Positions 10,859-22,513 of a DNA stretch of 23,680 bases are shown one piece after another. The stretch is from Azolla pinnata (taxonomy: Eukaryota > Streptophyta > Polypodiopsida > Salviniales > Salviniaceae), in contig JBBBWG010030154.1 in assembly GCA_037176905.1 (NCBI GenBank), positions 22,213 through 45,892 of the forward strand, read 5' to 3'. The notes under the pieces are model-generated. The model was not told where the DNA came from. It did not search any database and saw only the letters and a program-made list of their open reading frames with translations. How positions within the stretch are numbered: the stretch's first letter is position 1; each line of letters begins with the position of its first letter. Both the position numbers and the translations under genes were made by a program.

Positions 10859-13800
10859 TTACATTTGGTATTGTGAGGGAGCACCAGGCAATGGGGCAGA
10901 ACCTGAAGACAATGGGGGCAACATCCCTTGTGGTGGCGGCATCATGCTCCGAGGCGCCTGACCTTGAGCCATTTGCATTTGCATCTGCATCTGCATCTGC
11001 ATCTGCATCTGCATCTGAGAAGGCGGCTGCTGGGGAGGGGGTCCCCTCGTCCAATTCACCTGAGAACCCATAGCCATTTGTGGAGGTGGGGGGCGAACAG
11101 AAAACCCCTGAGGGGGAGGCGGCATATTTGGAGGCATACTTGGCCTTGCCATTGGTGGGGGTGGTCTGAATTGTTGTTGCTGCGGTGGTACTGGAAACCC
11201 TCCTCCGGCAGGGAAGCCCTGTCCCTGTGGAGCTTGAGGCCAACTAGGGTTTTGTTGCTGCATCGGGGGTGGATTTTGCTGCTGGGCTTGGAAAGGAGAA
11301 ATCATTGCTTGAGGCGCTGGTATCGGTGGCCTTGGCATCGTTGGCACTGGGATCGGTACATTACCGAAAGCTGGTGGTGGCTGAGGACCATTGGATTGTA
11401 GAGTGATGCCAGGAGCCCCACCAAGAGATGGTGGGCCACTTGCAAAGAGTGTGTGAGGCCTGTTTTTCTGTACATTTGGATTGCTCGCAGCCAACATTCT
11501 TTCTGTAATCGTATGAGAGTTCATAAAAATAAGCAGTGAAATAACATTCAGAGAAATAACCCATGTGCAATTTGTTAGCCACCGTATAACAAACATTTAA
11601 GACAAATGTTGATAGCTTGTGTGTTGTTTCTACCTGCTGGAGTCCCATGTCTTTCCCCTTTGGTTTCCTTTTTATATGCATATGATACAGTGATCGGTTG
11701 ATTGCAAAGGTACTGCCCAGTCATTGCCTGCATCCACAAAAATCAAAACAGTAGATTTGCATGGAGATTACAGGCCTACTTTGAACACCTCTTCTCCTCT
11801 ATAATATTACCTAGGTGCACCTCTACCCTTGAAGTGAGCACGAGTACAAGAGAAAAAGCTACAAATGAACACTCTGAAACTAAGGTTACACCTTATTTTC
11901 TACCTAGGGTGACCGTAATTGGACTACTTCCACTCTGCATACAGAAAAAATAGTTCTATGACTTGAGTCCAAACTGAAAGAAAACAGAAAATTCATGCAA
12001 GTTTAATTTGGACATTAAGTTTAGATAGCATTACATCAATAGCTGCATCTGATGCTTGAAATGAGTCATAGCTGATAAAACCGAAGCCACGAGAATTTCC
12101 AGTATCCGGATCTCTCATAATCTGTAAAAAAGATCAATGTTTAGACTTGCTAGCAATTAAGAGGATAAATGTCATCACTTTTCATACTCCTTTAAAACAG
12201 CAGCTTTTAACCTACATATGGACCTAGCTTAGATTTACTTTTTACCAGACGAACTCTGCTTAACAATATATATACGTGATAACTGAATTCCACACATGGT
12301 TGGCAATAGACAATCTCCTCCTGGACATTTATCTAGTCACAACTATCTCCATTAACCAGTAAAACCTCTAAGGAGTTGAAACAAATTGCTCACTGCCATC
12401 CAAGGTCGATCTCAATAACTTGGACGGAGAAATACATCTCATCTATACATAGGATACAAGCAACATGTAATAGTGTGAGCCAGACGCCATTATAGCCATC
12501 ACAATCATAATACAGGGATTTCCCATAAGTATGGCAATTCCACCTTGCACCCAGATACAACACCATGTAGTAGACAAGAGATACACCACCTTAAAGAAAT
12601 ATCTTCTGCAGTAAGTGGAGCTGATTCCTTCACTTGGCTTCATAGCCTTTACAGACTATGTAACTAGTTGGTTTTTTCCACACCCAAAGTTACTTGAATG
12701 TTGTGCCAGTAACCATAAGACATGTACGCATTCATCAAGCATAAAGCAAGTTGGACCACATGTCACTATTATGCATCTAAAGCCCGATCAACGAAGCTGA
12801 AAAACCATTACTATCAACAGCACAAGGTAAACTACTAAGTTTTGCAAATGCTTATGAGAGCATGATACAGACTACACTTCTACCAAATAGAAAATTGAGA
12901 TGCTTAAATCTTGAAGAGATAAACAAAACACTACCTTGGGATTGGTAACAATAACGCCAAATGCACTGAAGGTGTCATAAAGAAGTTTTTCATCCACATC
13001 CTGTGTATAGAAAGCAATTGTTAATCATGAAGAAAATAAGCACAGCTAGTGATGAGCAAGATGTAAACTTACAGGATCAAGATTCCCAACGAAAAGATTT
13101 GCCCCAACATCCAAGCTCTTCTTATCTTGAGATGCCTGTTGAGTATGTACACAGTTTGTTAGCAGTCTAACAATATATAACTTTTTATAGAAGAAAACAC
13201 AGTAAATCTTAATCAACGCATCATTGACCAAGATGTGTTCACATGTGATTTAAAATAAACACATAATTGCCTCTTATAAGTGTCTAAACAGAAAGAGAGA
13301 GAATCAGATATTAAATTTAAAGCCAGTAAGGAGTGATAGATTTGATAAACAAAGGGAACCAATCTTCTACGCAAGTCAGGACTGATAGTATATTGAGTCA
13401 TCATAAATGGAGAGGAGTTTAGGGTTTTAGATCATTACATAGACCTTTACATAGACCTTTACATAGATCATTACATAGACCATTGGGCAGGCACATGAAA
13501 TCTTGCATTATTTTACATACGTGGGCCCAACCAGGCAGACTCAACATGTAAAAGAATAGGCCTTTTATAATTACAAATCAGAAGAGATTTTCAGTCATAC
13601 CTTATTTACTCGGATTGGCTTTCCAAACAGCTTGATCATATTCAAAATCTTGATTGCCTGTAGCATCACTCCTTGTCAGTGTTACATGACTAATTACATT
13701 ATGGGACACACAAATCGAGAATACACATACATAATCAGCATCTTCCTCACTGCGGAATTCCACAAAACCATATCCTTGGTGAAGATTTGTCACTCGATCT

Positions 13801-15169
13801 TTAGGGACGTAAACATTTACTGGAAAAAAATGAGAGATAAGTTTAAAAATATTATTAAAAATAGGACTTGTCTATTGCAGTGAGTGTGGTTCACTCACCA
13901 ACTGGTCCAGCTTGGACAAACAGCTCCCACAAAAGCTCCTCAGTAATCTAGTCCAAAATAAAGAAACCGTCATAAACAGAAACATAGAAAAATCTGGGAC
14001 AATTCCTTCCCTAAGATAGTTACGATATGTGGTCTTAAACGGCAGCTAGTCGAATCGTTAAAAATATAGGACCCCAGCATAATAAAATCAAGAGTACAAT
14101 GAATAATCTCAAGAATTGTTCCATTTGCAATAAATGAAAAATTGTATGATTGCAATTGTAAGATATCAAGAAAACTTATACTTCATAGTTTTCCAGCATG
14201 TCACCCCAAGATTTGGCACATCCACTTCAGACAATGTGCATTATTAAATTAGTTTAGATAAAGCCGACTATTGTTCGAGTATGTAGGCAATGGGTACAGC
14301 TGAAATTTTTTGAATCAATTCAGATCACACTCATTTTTGTAGTGGAGCCCAAATTCATCTGTTGAGTTGAAAGAAATTTTTCGAATGTTGAAGACTATGG
14401 CAACATAGTGAATATTTTTAGTACACTTTATGGGATGCAACAACCAAGGCTCAATATGTGGATCTACAGCCTTTGGGCCCAACCATGTGTAAAACTCTTT
14501 GCTCATGCGCAATCCAGCTTCCCGAATGTGGAACTAAATCTTGCAGAACACACAAACTTAACGACGAGTGAGAAGAAAATCCAGAGCCAAAGATAAAACT
14601 TGGAACAATGATTAATTATATATGAAGATAGGGATAAATATAACATCAATAAACAGAAATATACAGCTATATCCCCATATGGGCAGTTCTACTCAACAAT
14701 ATAGAGTTCAAATGCTTTTCAACCTTTGGTAAGATAGTGCATGATAAAAACTTGAGCTTTTATGTACAGAAATAAGAAACGAAAATATTCCCAAGCATTT
14801 GAGATGATGGGCAGGCAAAATGAACTAGAGCGGGGTGTCATCAAGTTAACATGACTTTCGATTTGTGGATGAAGGCACAAACAACAGAAACGCGAAATAC
14901 AAATACCTGAGCAAACACATACGAACAGAGGGAGGAAGAAACAAGAGGGAGGAGCATTGAAAAATTTTCATCGACAAGAGGAAACGGGGTGAGCTTGAGC
15001 TACACACAGAAGCGCAGAAGCTACCCTTAAAACAGAAAGGAACCGAGGGGAGAAGGAAGTGTACCTGAGCGTCTAGGTTACCGACATAGGCGGTGGCATC
15101 CTGGTTTCTCTCTGCAGCGTGTTGCCCTAAGAGATTGGCCCCGACGCCAGGCGTGATTCTGCTCGTCAT
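10859..15169 (-). CDS. SF3B4: Splicing factor SF3b subunit 4 (SAP49), 9 exons, 417 aa
   Basis: This is a U2 snRNP SF3b component that binds pre-mRNA near the branch site. Exons in transcript order are 15065-15169, 13899-13947, 13731-13819, 13601-13657, 13073-13135, 12935-13000, 12035-12121, 11634-11727 and 10859-11502. They total 1254 nt in one frame, all GT-AG. The start [16 protein letters not shown] matches the family N-terminus. RRM1 has RNP2 AYVGNL (27-32) and RNP1 GYGFVEF (67-73); RRM2 has RNP2 LFVGNL (114-119) and RNP1 GFGFISY (155-161). After RRM2 come the conserved [20 protein letters not shown] and [11 protein letters not shown]. The last exon encodes a Pro/Gln/Met-rich tail typical of SF3B4, with eight Gln-Met dipeptides at 366-381. 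Length is close to the roughly 424 aa human protein. It is convergent with VPS26 and in tandem with RABA1. Arabidopsis has one well-known orthologue of this type. Confidence 0.97.
10970..11017 (-). repeat. In-frame hexanucleotide repeat encoding (Gln-Met)8 in SF3B4
   Basis: There are eight 6-bp units: six CAGATG and two CAAATG on the coding strand. They produce alternating Gln-Met at residues 366-381 of the Pro-rich tail. Length changes in 6-bp steps stay in frame, so copy-number variation would be tolerated. The repeat also keeps other frames open, producing spurious open frames on both strands. Confidence 0.95.
12122..12934 (-). other. SF3B4 intron 6 (813 bp)
   Basis: GT-AG intron between the RRM2 exons (donor gtagtg, acceptor tttacag). 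It is AT-rich, and the two short open frames in it (12443-12643 minus, 12615-12800 plus) have no recognisable features. I see nothing else in it. Confidence 0.7.
13434..13481 (+). repeat. 12-bp x 4 minisatellite in SF3B4 intron 4
   Basis: Four head-to-tail 12-mers at 13434, 13446, 13458 and 13470 fit the form WTTACATAGAYC. They differ from each other at two positions only. The array lies inside the 465-bp intron between the RRM1 and RRM2 exons. Confidence 0.93.
13948..15064 (-). other. SF3B4 intron 1 (1117 bp)
   Basis: The largest intron of the gene, with donor gtacac after LDAQ and acceptor ttggactag. The sequence is AT-rich. Open frames at 13970-14155 and 14315-14512 (minus) and 14408-14596 (plus) show no recognisable family. 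I see no mobile element in it. Confidence 0.7.
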
Positions 15170-15210
15170 CTCCTTCCTCCCTCACTCTGCGAGTGTTCCC
15201 GATTTGCAGA

Positions 15211-15365
15211 GAAGAAGAAGAAGAAGAAGAAGAATTTGTATATTCAGAAAGAAATAAGACAATTAAGTTATGACAGAAGAAGAAGAAGAAGAAGAATTTG
15301 TATATTCAGAAAGAAACAAGACAATTAAGTTATGACAGAAGAAGAAGAAGAAAAAGAAGAAGAGA
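15211..15365 (+). repeat. GAA microsatellite with a 62-bp tandem duplication upstream of SF3B4
   Basis: A (GAA)n run is followed by a block containing TTTGTATATTCAGAAAGAAA, then RAGACAATTAAGTTATGAC, and the whole unit is repeated once with an exact 62-bp offset (GAATTT at 15232 and 15294; GTTATGACAG at 15267 and 15329). A third GAA run follows. On the SF3B4 sense strand this is a TTC tract about 40-195 bp upstream of the ATG, so it is probably 5' UTR or core promoter. The copies differ at about one base outside the GAA run, so the duplication is recent. Confidence 0.92.
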
Positions 15366-16897
15366 GAACAGAAATTTTAAGTGGATTTTGTATTGAGTCA
15401 AATGATATAAATTTTGTATCGATTCGGAGGGTTTCATCGTGTTAGCACGGACAAAAAGGGGGACAATTTTGCTGCCTAGATTTGTATAGTTTTGCCTATC
15501 AGAATAGTTCCCATTCAGGGCATGATTTCTTGGGTGGGGGAAGGGGCCATTGTTTCAGTCAACAACCTTGACCATTTGCTGCACAAGCCGGTAGGCTAGT
15601 GATGATAGCTCATGCATTGACGCAATCTGCAACGTGGCAGCTATGGATTCATGTATATGATGTTGGGAATGTATAGATTTTCTTGCACAAGGTGGGAAAA
15701 GTTGTCAAGAACAAGATGCGAGTCAAGGAGTACTAGGCCAATTGAGCATGGGAAGATGAGTATTTTGGTATACAAACAAGTTAAGACTATAGTTGGTATA
15801 TAGCGATAGCGAGAAGATGACATTGGGTCAGTAACTCAATGCCCATGGATTTGTGTAGAAGTCAGAACTATAGGCAGTTAGTTAGCAGGTTTTCTTGTGA
15901 GTGCGTCACCAATGATGTCATCAGTTGGCACTTTGTTGAACTCGATCCAATTAATAGAGAGACCAAAGCAGTATCAAACTTCGACATGCTTAGATCAAGC
16001 AAAAACGTTGGATCATGTTCACGTTCTATTTTATTCTTTACGTTGCTTTAACCTTCGACACAAGTCACGTTCTCGATGGTGTAGCTTGTTGCATGGTTAG
16101 CCATGACATCTTTGGCACACAGGCCAATGGCCATCATGTATTGTCTCACTCCTAATACCACATTGTTGAATGCTATCTTTCGGTTGTTTTTGAACACAAG
16201 GCATTGACGTAGAGATTGATCGTTCATGGGTATGATGCACATTACACAATAGCCATTCGAAAGGCAGCTTAGAGCACTGAGTTGTCCAAAGGTCTTCTAA
16301 TCTTCAACAAAGATTCGAAACCCCAGGTTTATAAGCTTCATTTGCTTGTTCGAAGTGTATTGAATTACCATAATACAACCAATATCATCTCAATACAACA
16401 TGTGATCATCATACATGGATTAATTCTACAAAAGATTCAATGTCTGGTTACCCCTCATCCATGTACAATATATGGCATTGAGAGAGGTAAAGTAGAATGC
16501 GTAAGCACCCCATCAGATTTCCATAAAACTGCCCCAAACTATTAACTTGTACCTTGATGCAACACACACGTGCACATCATTCATTCAACCATAGAAAGAC
16601 TTTGCCCTAGTCATTGGAAGAACCACAAAAAGAGGTAAGATTTGATTCAGCGAGCTAGGTAAACAACAGGAAAAACACAGATTACATGCAATTACCACCC
16701 CAAACACCAGTGGGAGAGAAGTTCGTAGGAAAATAAATAAATGAATAAATAAAAACTTCAAAACGCTGAAATAATAACAATAATCAACCTACATTATATA
16801 GAATAACAGTATAGTCATAACAAGCATTGAATTGGGGTTAATAACAGGCCAAATTTGATTAGGGGCTAACCACATGATTGATCGATCTAAGCCAAGC
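15366..16897. other. Intergenic region between RABA1 (3' side) and SF3B4 (5' side)
   Basis: It contains the probable SF3B4 upstream region on the left, a decayed copia fragment at 15878-16012, and the RABA1 3' UTR and downstream region on the right. Open frames at 15641-15823, 16048-16242 (minus) and 16282-16545 (plus) are not recognisable. The 16048-16242 frame lies immediately 5' of the copia remnant on the same strand and may be more of it, but I could not align it convincingly. Confidence 0.5.
15878..16012 (-). pseudogene. Decayed Ty1/copia polyprotein fragment (RNase H C-terminus), intergenic
   Basis: One minus-strand frame reads NVFA-stop-SKHVEV-stop-YCF, then IEFNKVPTDDIIGDALTR and KPAN, ending in TAA at 15878-15880. 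This follows the copia order NPVFHARSKHVEV.YHF ... VPT....ADALTK. The two internal stops are TGA where the family usually has Arg, consistent with CGA to TGA change by methyl-cytosine deamination. Its motifs differ from those of the intron copy at 5128-5330, so the two come from different copia lineages. No LTR or other domain was found. Confidence 0.7.
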
Positions 16898-18911
<2,014 letters not shown>

Positions 18912-19002
18912 CTATTGAAATAGATAAAAATGGGGAAACTGAAAAAAAAAATGGAGGGAAGGGATAACCGATCAAATTGGTCAATCTGCAGATGAATCAA
19001 AT

Positions 19003-19205
19003 CACGATCGATTCAATTGAGATCGATCGATCGATCTCGATCTGGATCGATCGATCGATTCGATCAGCTAATGAAACTTCGAGCGATCGATCGACTGATA
19101 AAATGTAGATCCATCGATCGATCAGACGAATCAATGATCGGCCGATAAAAAATCGATCGACCGATCAGACAATCCATTGAGCGGGAAAAATCGATCCATC
19201 GGTCG
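19003..19205. repeat. GATC/CGAT palindromic repeat cluster upstream of RABA1
   Basis: Within about 200 bp there are many runs of (GATC)n / (ATCG)n, for example at 19021-19036, 19045-19058, 19084-19094, 19113-19122 and 19152-19160. Each is self-complementary, so the region can form many alternative hairpins. It begins about 215 bp upstream of the RABA1 ATG. The same motif reappears in RCA intron 1 (22943-22957, 22995-23004). Confidence 0.88.
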
Positions 19206-21059
19206 ACAGATGGTGGCACGATGATGGCACATGAGATGATAAGAGGATCTGATGCATTTGAATCAATTGATTGCGTGTATTGTTCTGGCGATGTTTGTGC
19301 AAGCGTTCACATTGATATGTCCGAGTATTGGGTTGCTCACTAGCTCGACAATCTGGCTTCCACTAGCTGCCTCGAAGCTGCAGTTTGATGGGTTTAATTA
19401 AGCCCGATCGCACTGCCCTGCACTTCCCCGAGCATGACTCCAAATGCCTTTTGATGATGCTCTAGCCAGTTGCCATAGACGGGGCTGAATCATCGAGAAA
19501 GACTTACGTATAAGCTGGTATATATTTCATGAAAAAATTTTGGTAGGTGATGTTTTCAATCCAAACATCATGACTAATGACCCAATATTTGCAACAAAGA
19601 CTCTCTACTCCGTTGGCGTTTCTTGATCTTATGGTGCCATTCAGACTTAGATAGTTCTTACAAGCATGAGTGTAACTGATCGTGAGAAGTCATGTCATAG
19701 ATCGCATGGTCAATATCTGTGCGGCGAATATACTGTGTTAGAAAGAGGGTATTTGCATGGACGGCATTCAAATTTTATGATGAGAGATAACCAATCGTGT
19801 CTTTGTACTCATCGAACTTTACATGAAGTTGGGCAAGTGTAAACAGACCAAGGACCTAGGGTTTAACTTTACATAAAAGGGTTGCTCCCCTTTAGTTCAA
19901 ACCATCTTTGGATGACGTCGAGACTTTATATATTGGTGTGACACTTTACATAAGAGGGTTGCTCCTGTCTCTCTCTCTAATCTTGAGAGTCATATTCCAA
20001 GTTTAGGGTCAATTCAGTTTGGCACTGAGAAAAGAAATGATACTAAGTACGATAGGATTTGTCCACACGACTCTCAATTAACTGGGAAGTAGTAAGTAAA
20101 GAAAGCCTAATCGTTGTACGTAACACACCCTTTCCTTTTGCTGACATCTTTTATGAGGGCTTTTTAAGGCAACTCGATGAATTCAATCAGTCTAATGGAC
20201 CCTTCCTATATAAATTCGATCAATCTAAGTGTGATAAATTGGGGATGCGTCTTGTAACAGAAATTCCAATCAAAAGGCACCGAGGAAGCTTGATCCATTT
20301 CATGTAATGCATGGATTAATCCTTCTAATATTTCACATCAACTATGACTAGTCTACAGAAGGATCCTCAAATACATTGCCTTTTGTATATACATATATAT
20401 GCTAACTTTCGCATCCTGATGCCACATATGCATCTATGTAGATATATATTTCACCTAGATCTCAGAGGAGCTCATTAAGGGCTATCTAAACATGCGTTTA
20501 AAATCTTAACTTAAACCAAGCTGTTTAAGAGAAAACGAAACTTAAAACCGAAACCAACCTGACCAATCAGCCGTTTAAGCCTAAAATCTTTAAGCCATAA
20601 GCAAAATCAAGCCAAACCGTTTACAAAATTTCAATCTTAAACTGTTAACAAAACTTGGCGAACCATTCGAGCTTCTCGGTTTCGCAACCAACTTGTCGAG
20701 CCGATTATGAACTCGTTGGAAATCGGATTTCCAAACGTTTCAAAGGTGCGTAACGTTCCTCGGCGATACCAGAACCCCGGTTCAGCGATTCTTTATAGGT
20801 TGCGCACCAATAAAATAGATATAGTACCTGGCACGAAGCATCGGCAATGAAAGCATCACCTTTTATGTGGGTTACACACACAATTAGCCAATATGTTTGT
20901 ATCAGATCATCGAAACTAGAAACGGTACCCAAGCCAAGCCACACTAATGATCCTTGAGCCAGACTAAAACCAAGTTGTTGTTAAGCCATTGTAACTATAA
21001 ACTGGCTTAATCGACAATCTGGTTTTTCTGGCTCGAGCCAAACGCCTAAGCAGGAAAGA
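19206..21059. other. Divergent intergenic region between RABA1 and RCA, no gene recognised
   Basis: No spliced or unspliced gene could be supported. A plus-strand open frame at 20059-20307 (82 codons, no ATG at its start, begins TTG) has fairly balanced composition but matches nothing I know. Around 20500-20660 the sequence is rich in AAACC/TTTAAGCC-type words with a CCAAT at about 20561. This region should hold the distal promoters of both flanking genes. Confidence 0.5.
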
Positions 21060-21089
21060 GAGTCTGGAAGAGTCTAGAAGAGTCTGGAG
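21060..21089 (+). repeat. 10-bp x 3 tandem repeat (GAGTCTRGAR)
   Basis: Three consecutive 10-mers GAGTCTGGAA, GAGTCTAGAA and GAGTCTGGAG lie about 1.4 kb upstream of the RCA ATG. The TCTAGAA junctions resemble imperfect heat-shock-element half-sites, but none fits nTTCnnGAAn exactly. Confidence 0.85.
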
Positions 21090-21229
21090 AGGGCGGGGAC
21101 GCGAGGTCGCGACAAGTGGCGCGCGTGTGGACCACTCGTCGGATTTGTGGCCGAGAATCACCGTCTTATCTGCTTGCGCTTGTTCCCTTCCAACGACAAA
21201 ACGGCCTTTCACAGCCAGAAGAAAAATAT

Positions 21230-21296
21230 GAAGAAGAAGAAGAAGAAGATGATGATGATGATGATGAAGATGAAGATGATCAAGAAGAAGAAGAAG
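21230..21296 (+). repeat. Compound (GAA)n-(GAT)n microsatellite
   Basis: A GAA run at 21230-21247 passes directly into six GAT triplets at 21248-21265, then mixed GAA/GAT/CAA triplets. Read as protein this gives poly-acidic or poly-basic low-complexity peptides; these are not taken as genes. Confidence 0.93.
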
Positions 21297-21429
21297 GAAA
21301 AAAAAGAAAAATGCAAAAAAAAAAAGTAAATATACGAGAAATGGATAAACCACAAAAAGAGCAAACAACAATAAAAAGAGGATAAATAAAGGGCACTTTT
21401 ATAGGTTTTTCAAAAAGAAAAGAAAAGAA

Positions 21430-22000
21430 ATTGCACACGCATGCATGCACACATGCACACGCACACGCACACATGCATGCATGCATACGCAAGTGCACAC
21501 ATACATACATGCATGCATGCATGCATGAACATACCCATGCACGCATACATGCATGCATGCATGAACATACCCATGCATGCATGGGCATACACATGCATGG
21601 ACACACGCATGCATACACAAGCATGCATGCATGCATTGAAAACACGCACGCACACATGCATGCATGCACCCACACACGCATGCACACATACATACATGCA
21701 CGCACACATACATACATACACGGGATAAATAAGGAAAAACACATGCACACATGCATGCATGCCTGCATGCACACACGCATGCATGCATACAGACACATAC
21801 ATACACGCACGGGATAAATAAGGATAAACACATGCACGCATGCATGCATGCATGCATACGCGCAGGAACGCATACATGCATGCATACGCGCGCGCACGCA
21901 TACATACACGGGATAAGCAGTGCATGCATGCATGAAAATACACATGCACAGATACATGCATGCATGCATGCAGGCATGCACGCACATACATACATATACG
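21430..22000. repeat. Alternating purine-pyrimidine TGCATGCA/CACA block with 90-100 bp higher-order period
   Basis: About 570 bp is nearly pure R-Y alternation built from TGCA, CATA and CACA/CGCA tetramers. It is broken by a short unit that begins CGGGATAA at 21721, 21810, 21909 and 21999 (spacing 89, 99 and 90 bp). Three of the four units continue as CGGGATAAATAAGG. Tetramer repeats of this type contain no stop codons, so every frame on both strands is open for hundreds of codons, giving Cys/Met/His/Ala-rich pseudo-proteins. The block ends about 515 bp upstream of the RCA start codon. It contains many CATGCATG (RY-type) words. Confidence 0.93.
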
Positions 22001-22100
22001 GGATAAATAAGGAAAAACAAGGAAGAAGAAAAGCCGGGAAAAAAAGAAAAAGGAAAGAAGCTCTCAGCCATACATACCATACCGCTTAAAGAAACAAAAT

Positions 22101-22140
22101 AAAAAGGAATAAAGAGGAATAAAAAGGAATAAAAAGGAAT
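22101..22140 (+). repeat. 10-bp x 4 A-rich minisatellite upstream of RCA
   Basis: Four 10-mers of the form AAARAGGAAT are in perfect register, followed within 110 bp by an (AAAT)n tract at about 22211-22234. Both lie in the proximal RCA upstream region, where no canonical TATAAA was found. Confidence 0.9.
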
Positions 22141-22255
22141 AAGTAAATAGGGAGGGCATTCTCAGCCATTCATCTACTTGCTTGTAGATTATCTGCCTGC
22201 CCAAAACCAGAAATAAATAAATAAATAAATAAACGGAAAAAAAAGGGAAAAAGAA

Positions 22256-22315
22256 AAGAAAGAAGAAGCAGAAGAAGAAGCAGAAGCAGAAGAAGAAGAC
22301 GACGAAGAAGAAGAG
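22256..22315 (+). repeat. GAA/GCA trinucleotide tract in the RCA upstream region or 5' leader
   Basis: Imperfect GAA triplets with interspersed GCA and GAC run for about 60 bp. A second short GAA run sits at 22492-22509, directly before the RCA start codon. Whether the first tract is transcribed is not known from sequence alone. Confidence 0.8.
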
Positions 22316-22513
22316 GCTGTGGCTTCTGCAGAGATCCCCTACAAATTGGCCTCCATCGCAGGAAGAAGCTCTCACCCCCCCCCGAGTTGAAGCTGCAGCA
22401 GAGCGAGCAAAAGGCCGCCATCGCCGTCGCCGGAGCCATCAGCGAGCTGTGCGTAGCATAGCACCGGTTCAGTACTAAGGACAAACTACCAGAAGAAGAA
22501 GAAGAAGAAAGCC

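Noticed and set aside
10746..11401. Open frames overlapping the last SF3B4 exon (10746-11243 minus in another frame; 10873-11073 and 10928-11401 plus)
   Set aside because: Shadow frames of the GC-richer Pro/Gln/Met tail and the CAGATG repeat; the SF3B4 frame is supported by splicing and homology.
16048..16242. Minus-strand frame just 5' of the copia fossil, considered as reverse transcriptase sequence
   Set aside because: Some weak resemblance to the copia VGSLMY region, but no firm motif; not included in the fossil call.
20059..20307. 82-codon plus-strand open frame between RABA1 and RCA
   Set aside because: Starts with TTG rather than ATG, no recognisable domain, and no splice partners found.
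21116..21385. Plus-strand acidic/Lys-rich open frame
   Set aside because: Its composition comes from the (GAA)n(GAT)n microsatellite and A-rich sequence; no conserved domain.
21280..22089. Several long overlapping open frames on both strands with Cys/Met/His/Ala-rich translations (up to 266 codons)
   Set aside because: They arise from TGCA/CACA tetramer repeats, which contain no stop codon in any frame; frames on both strands overlap fully and the peptides are pure low complexity.
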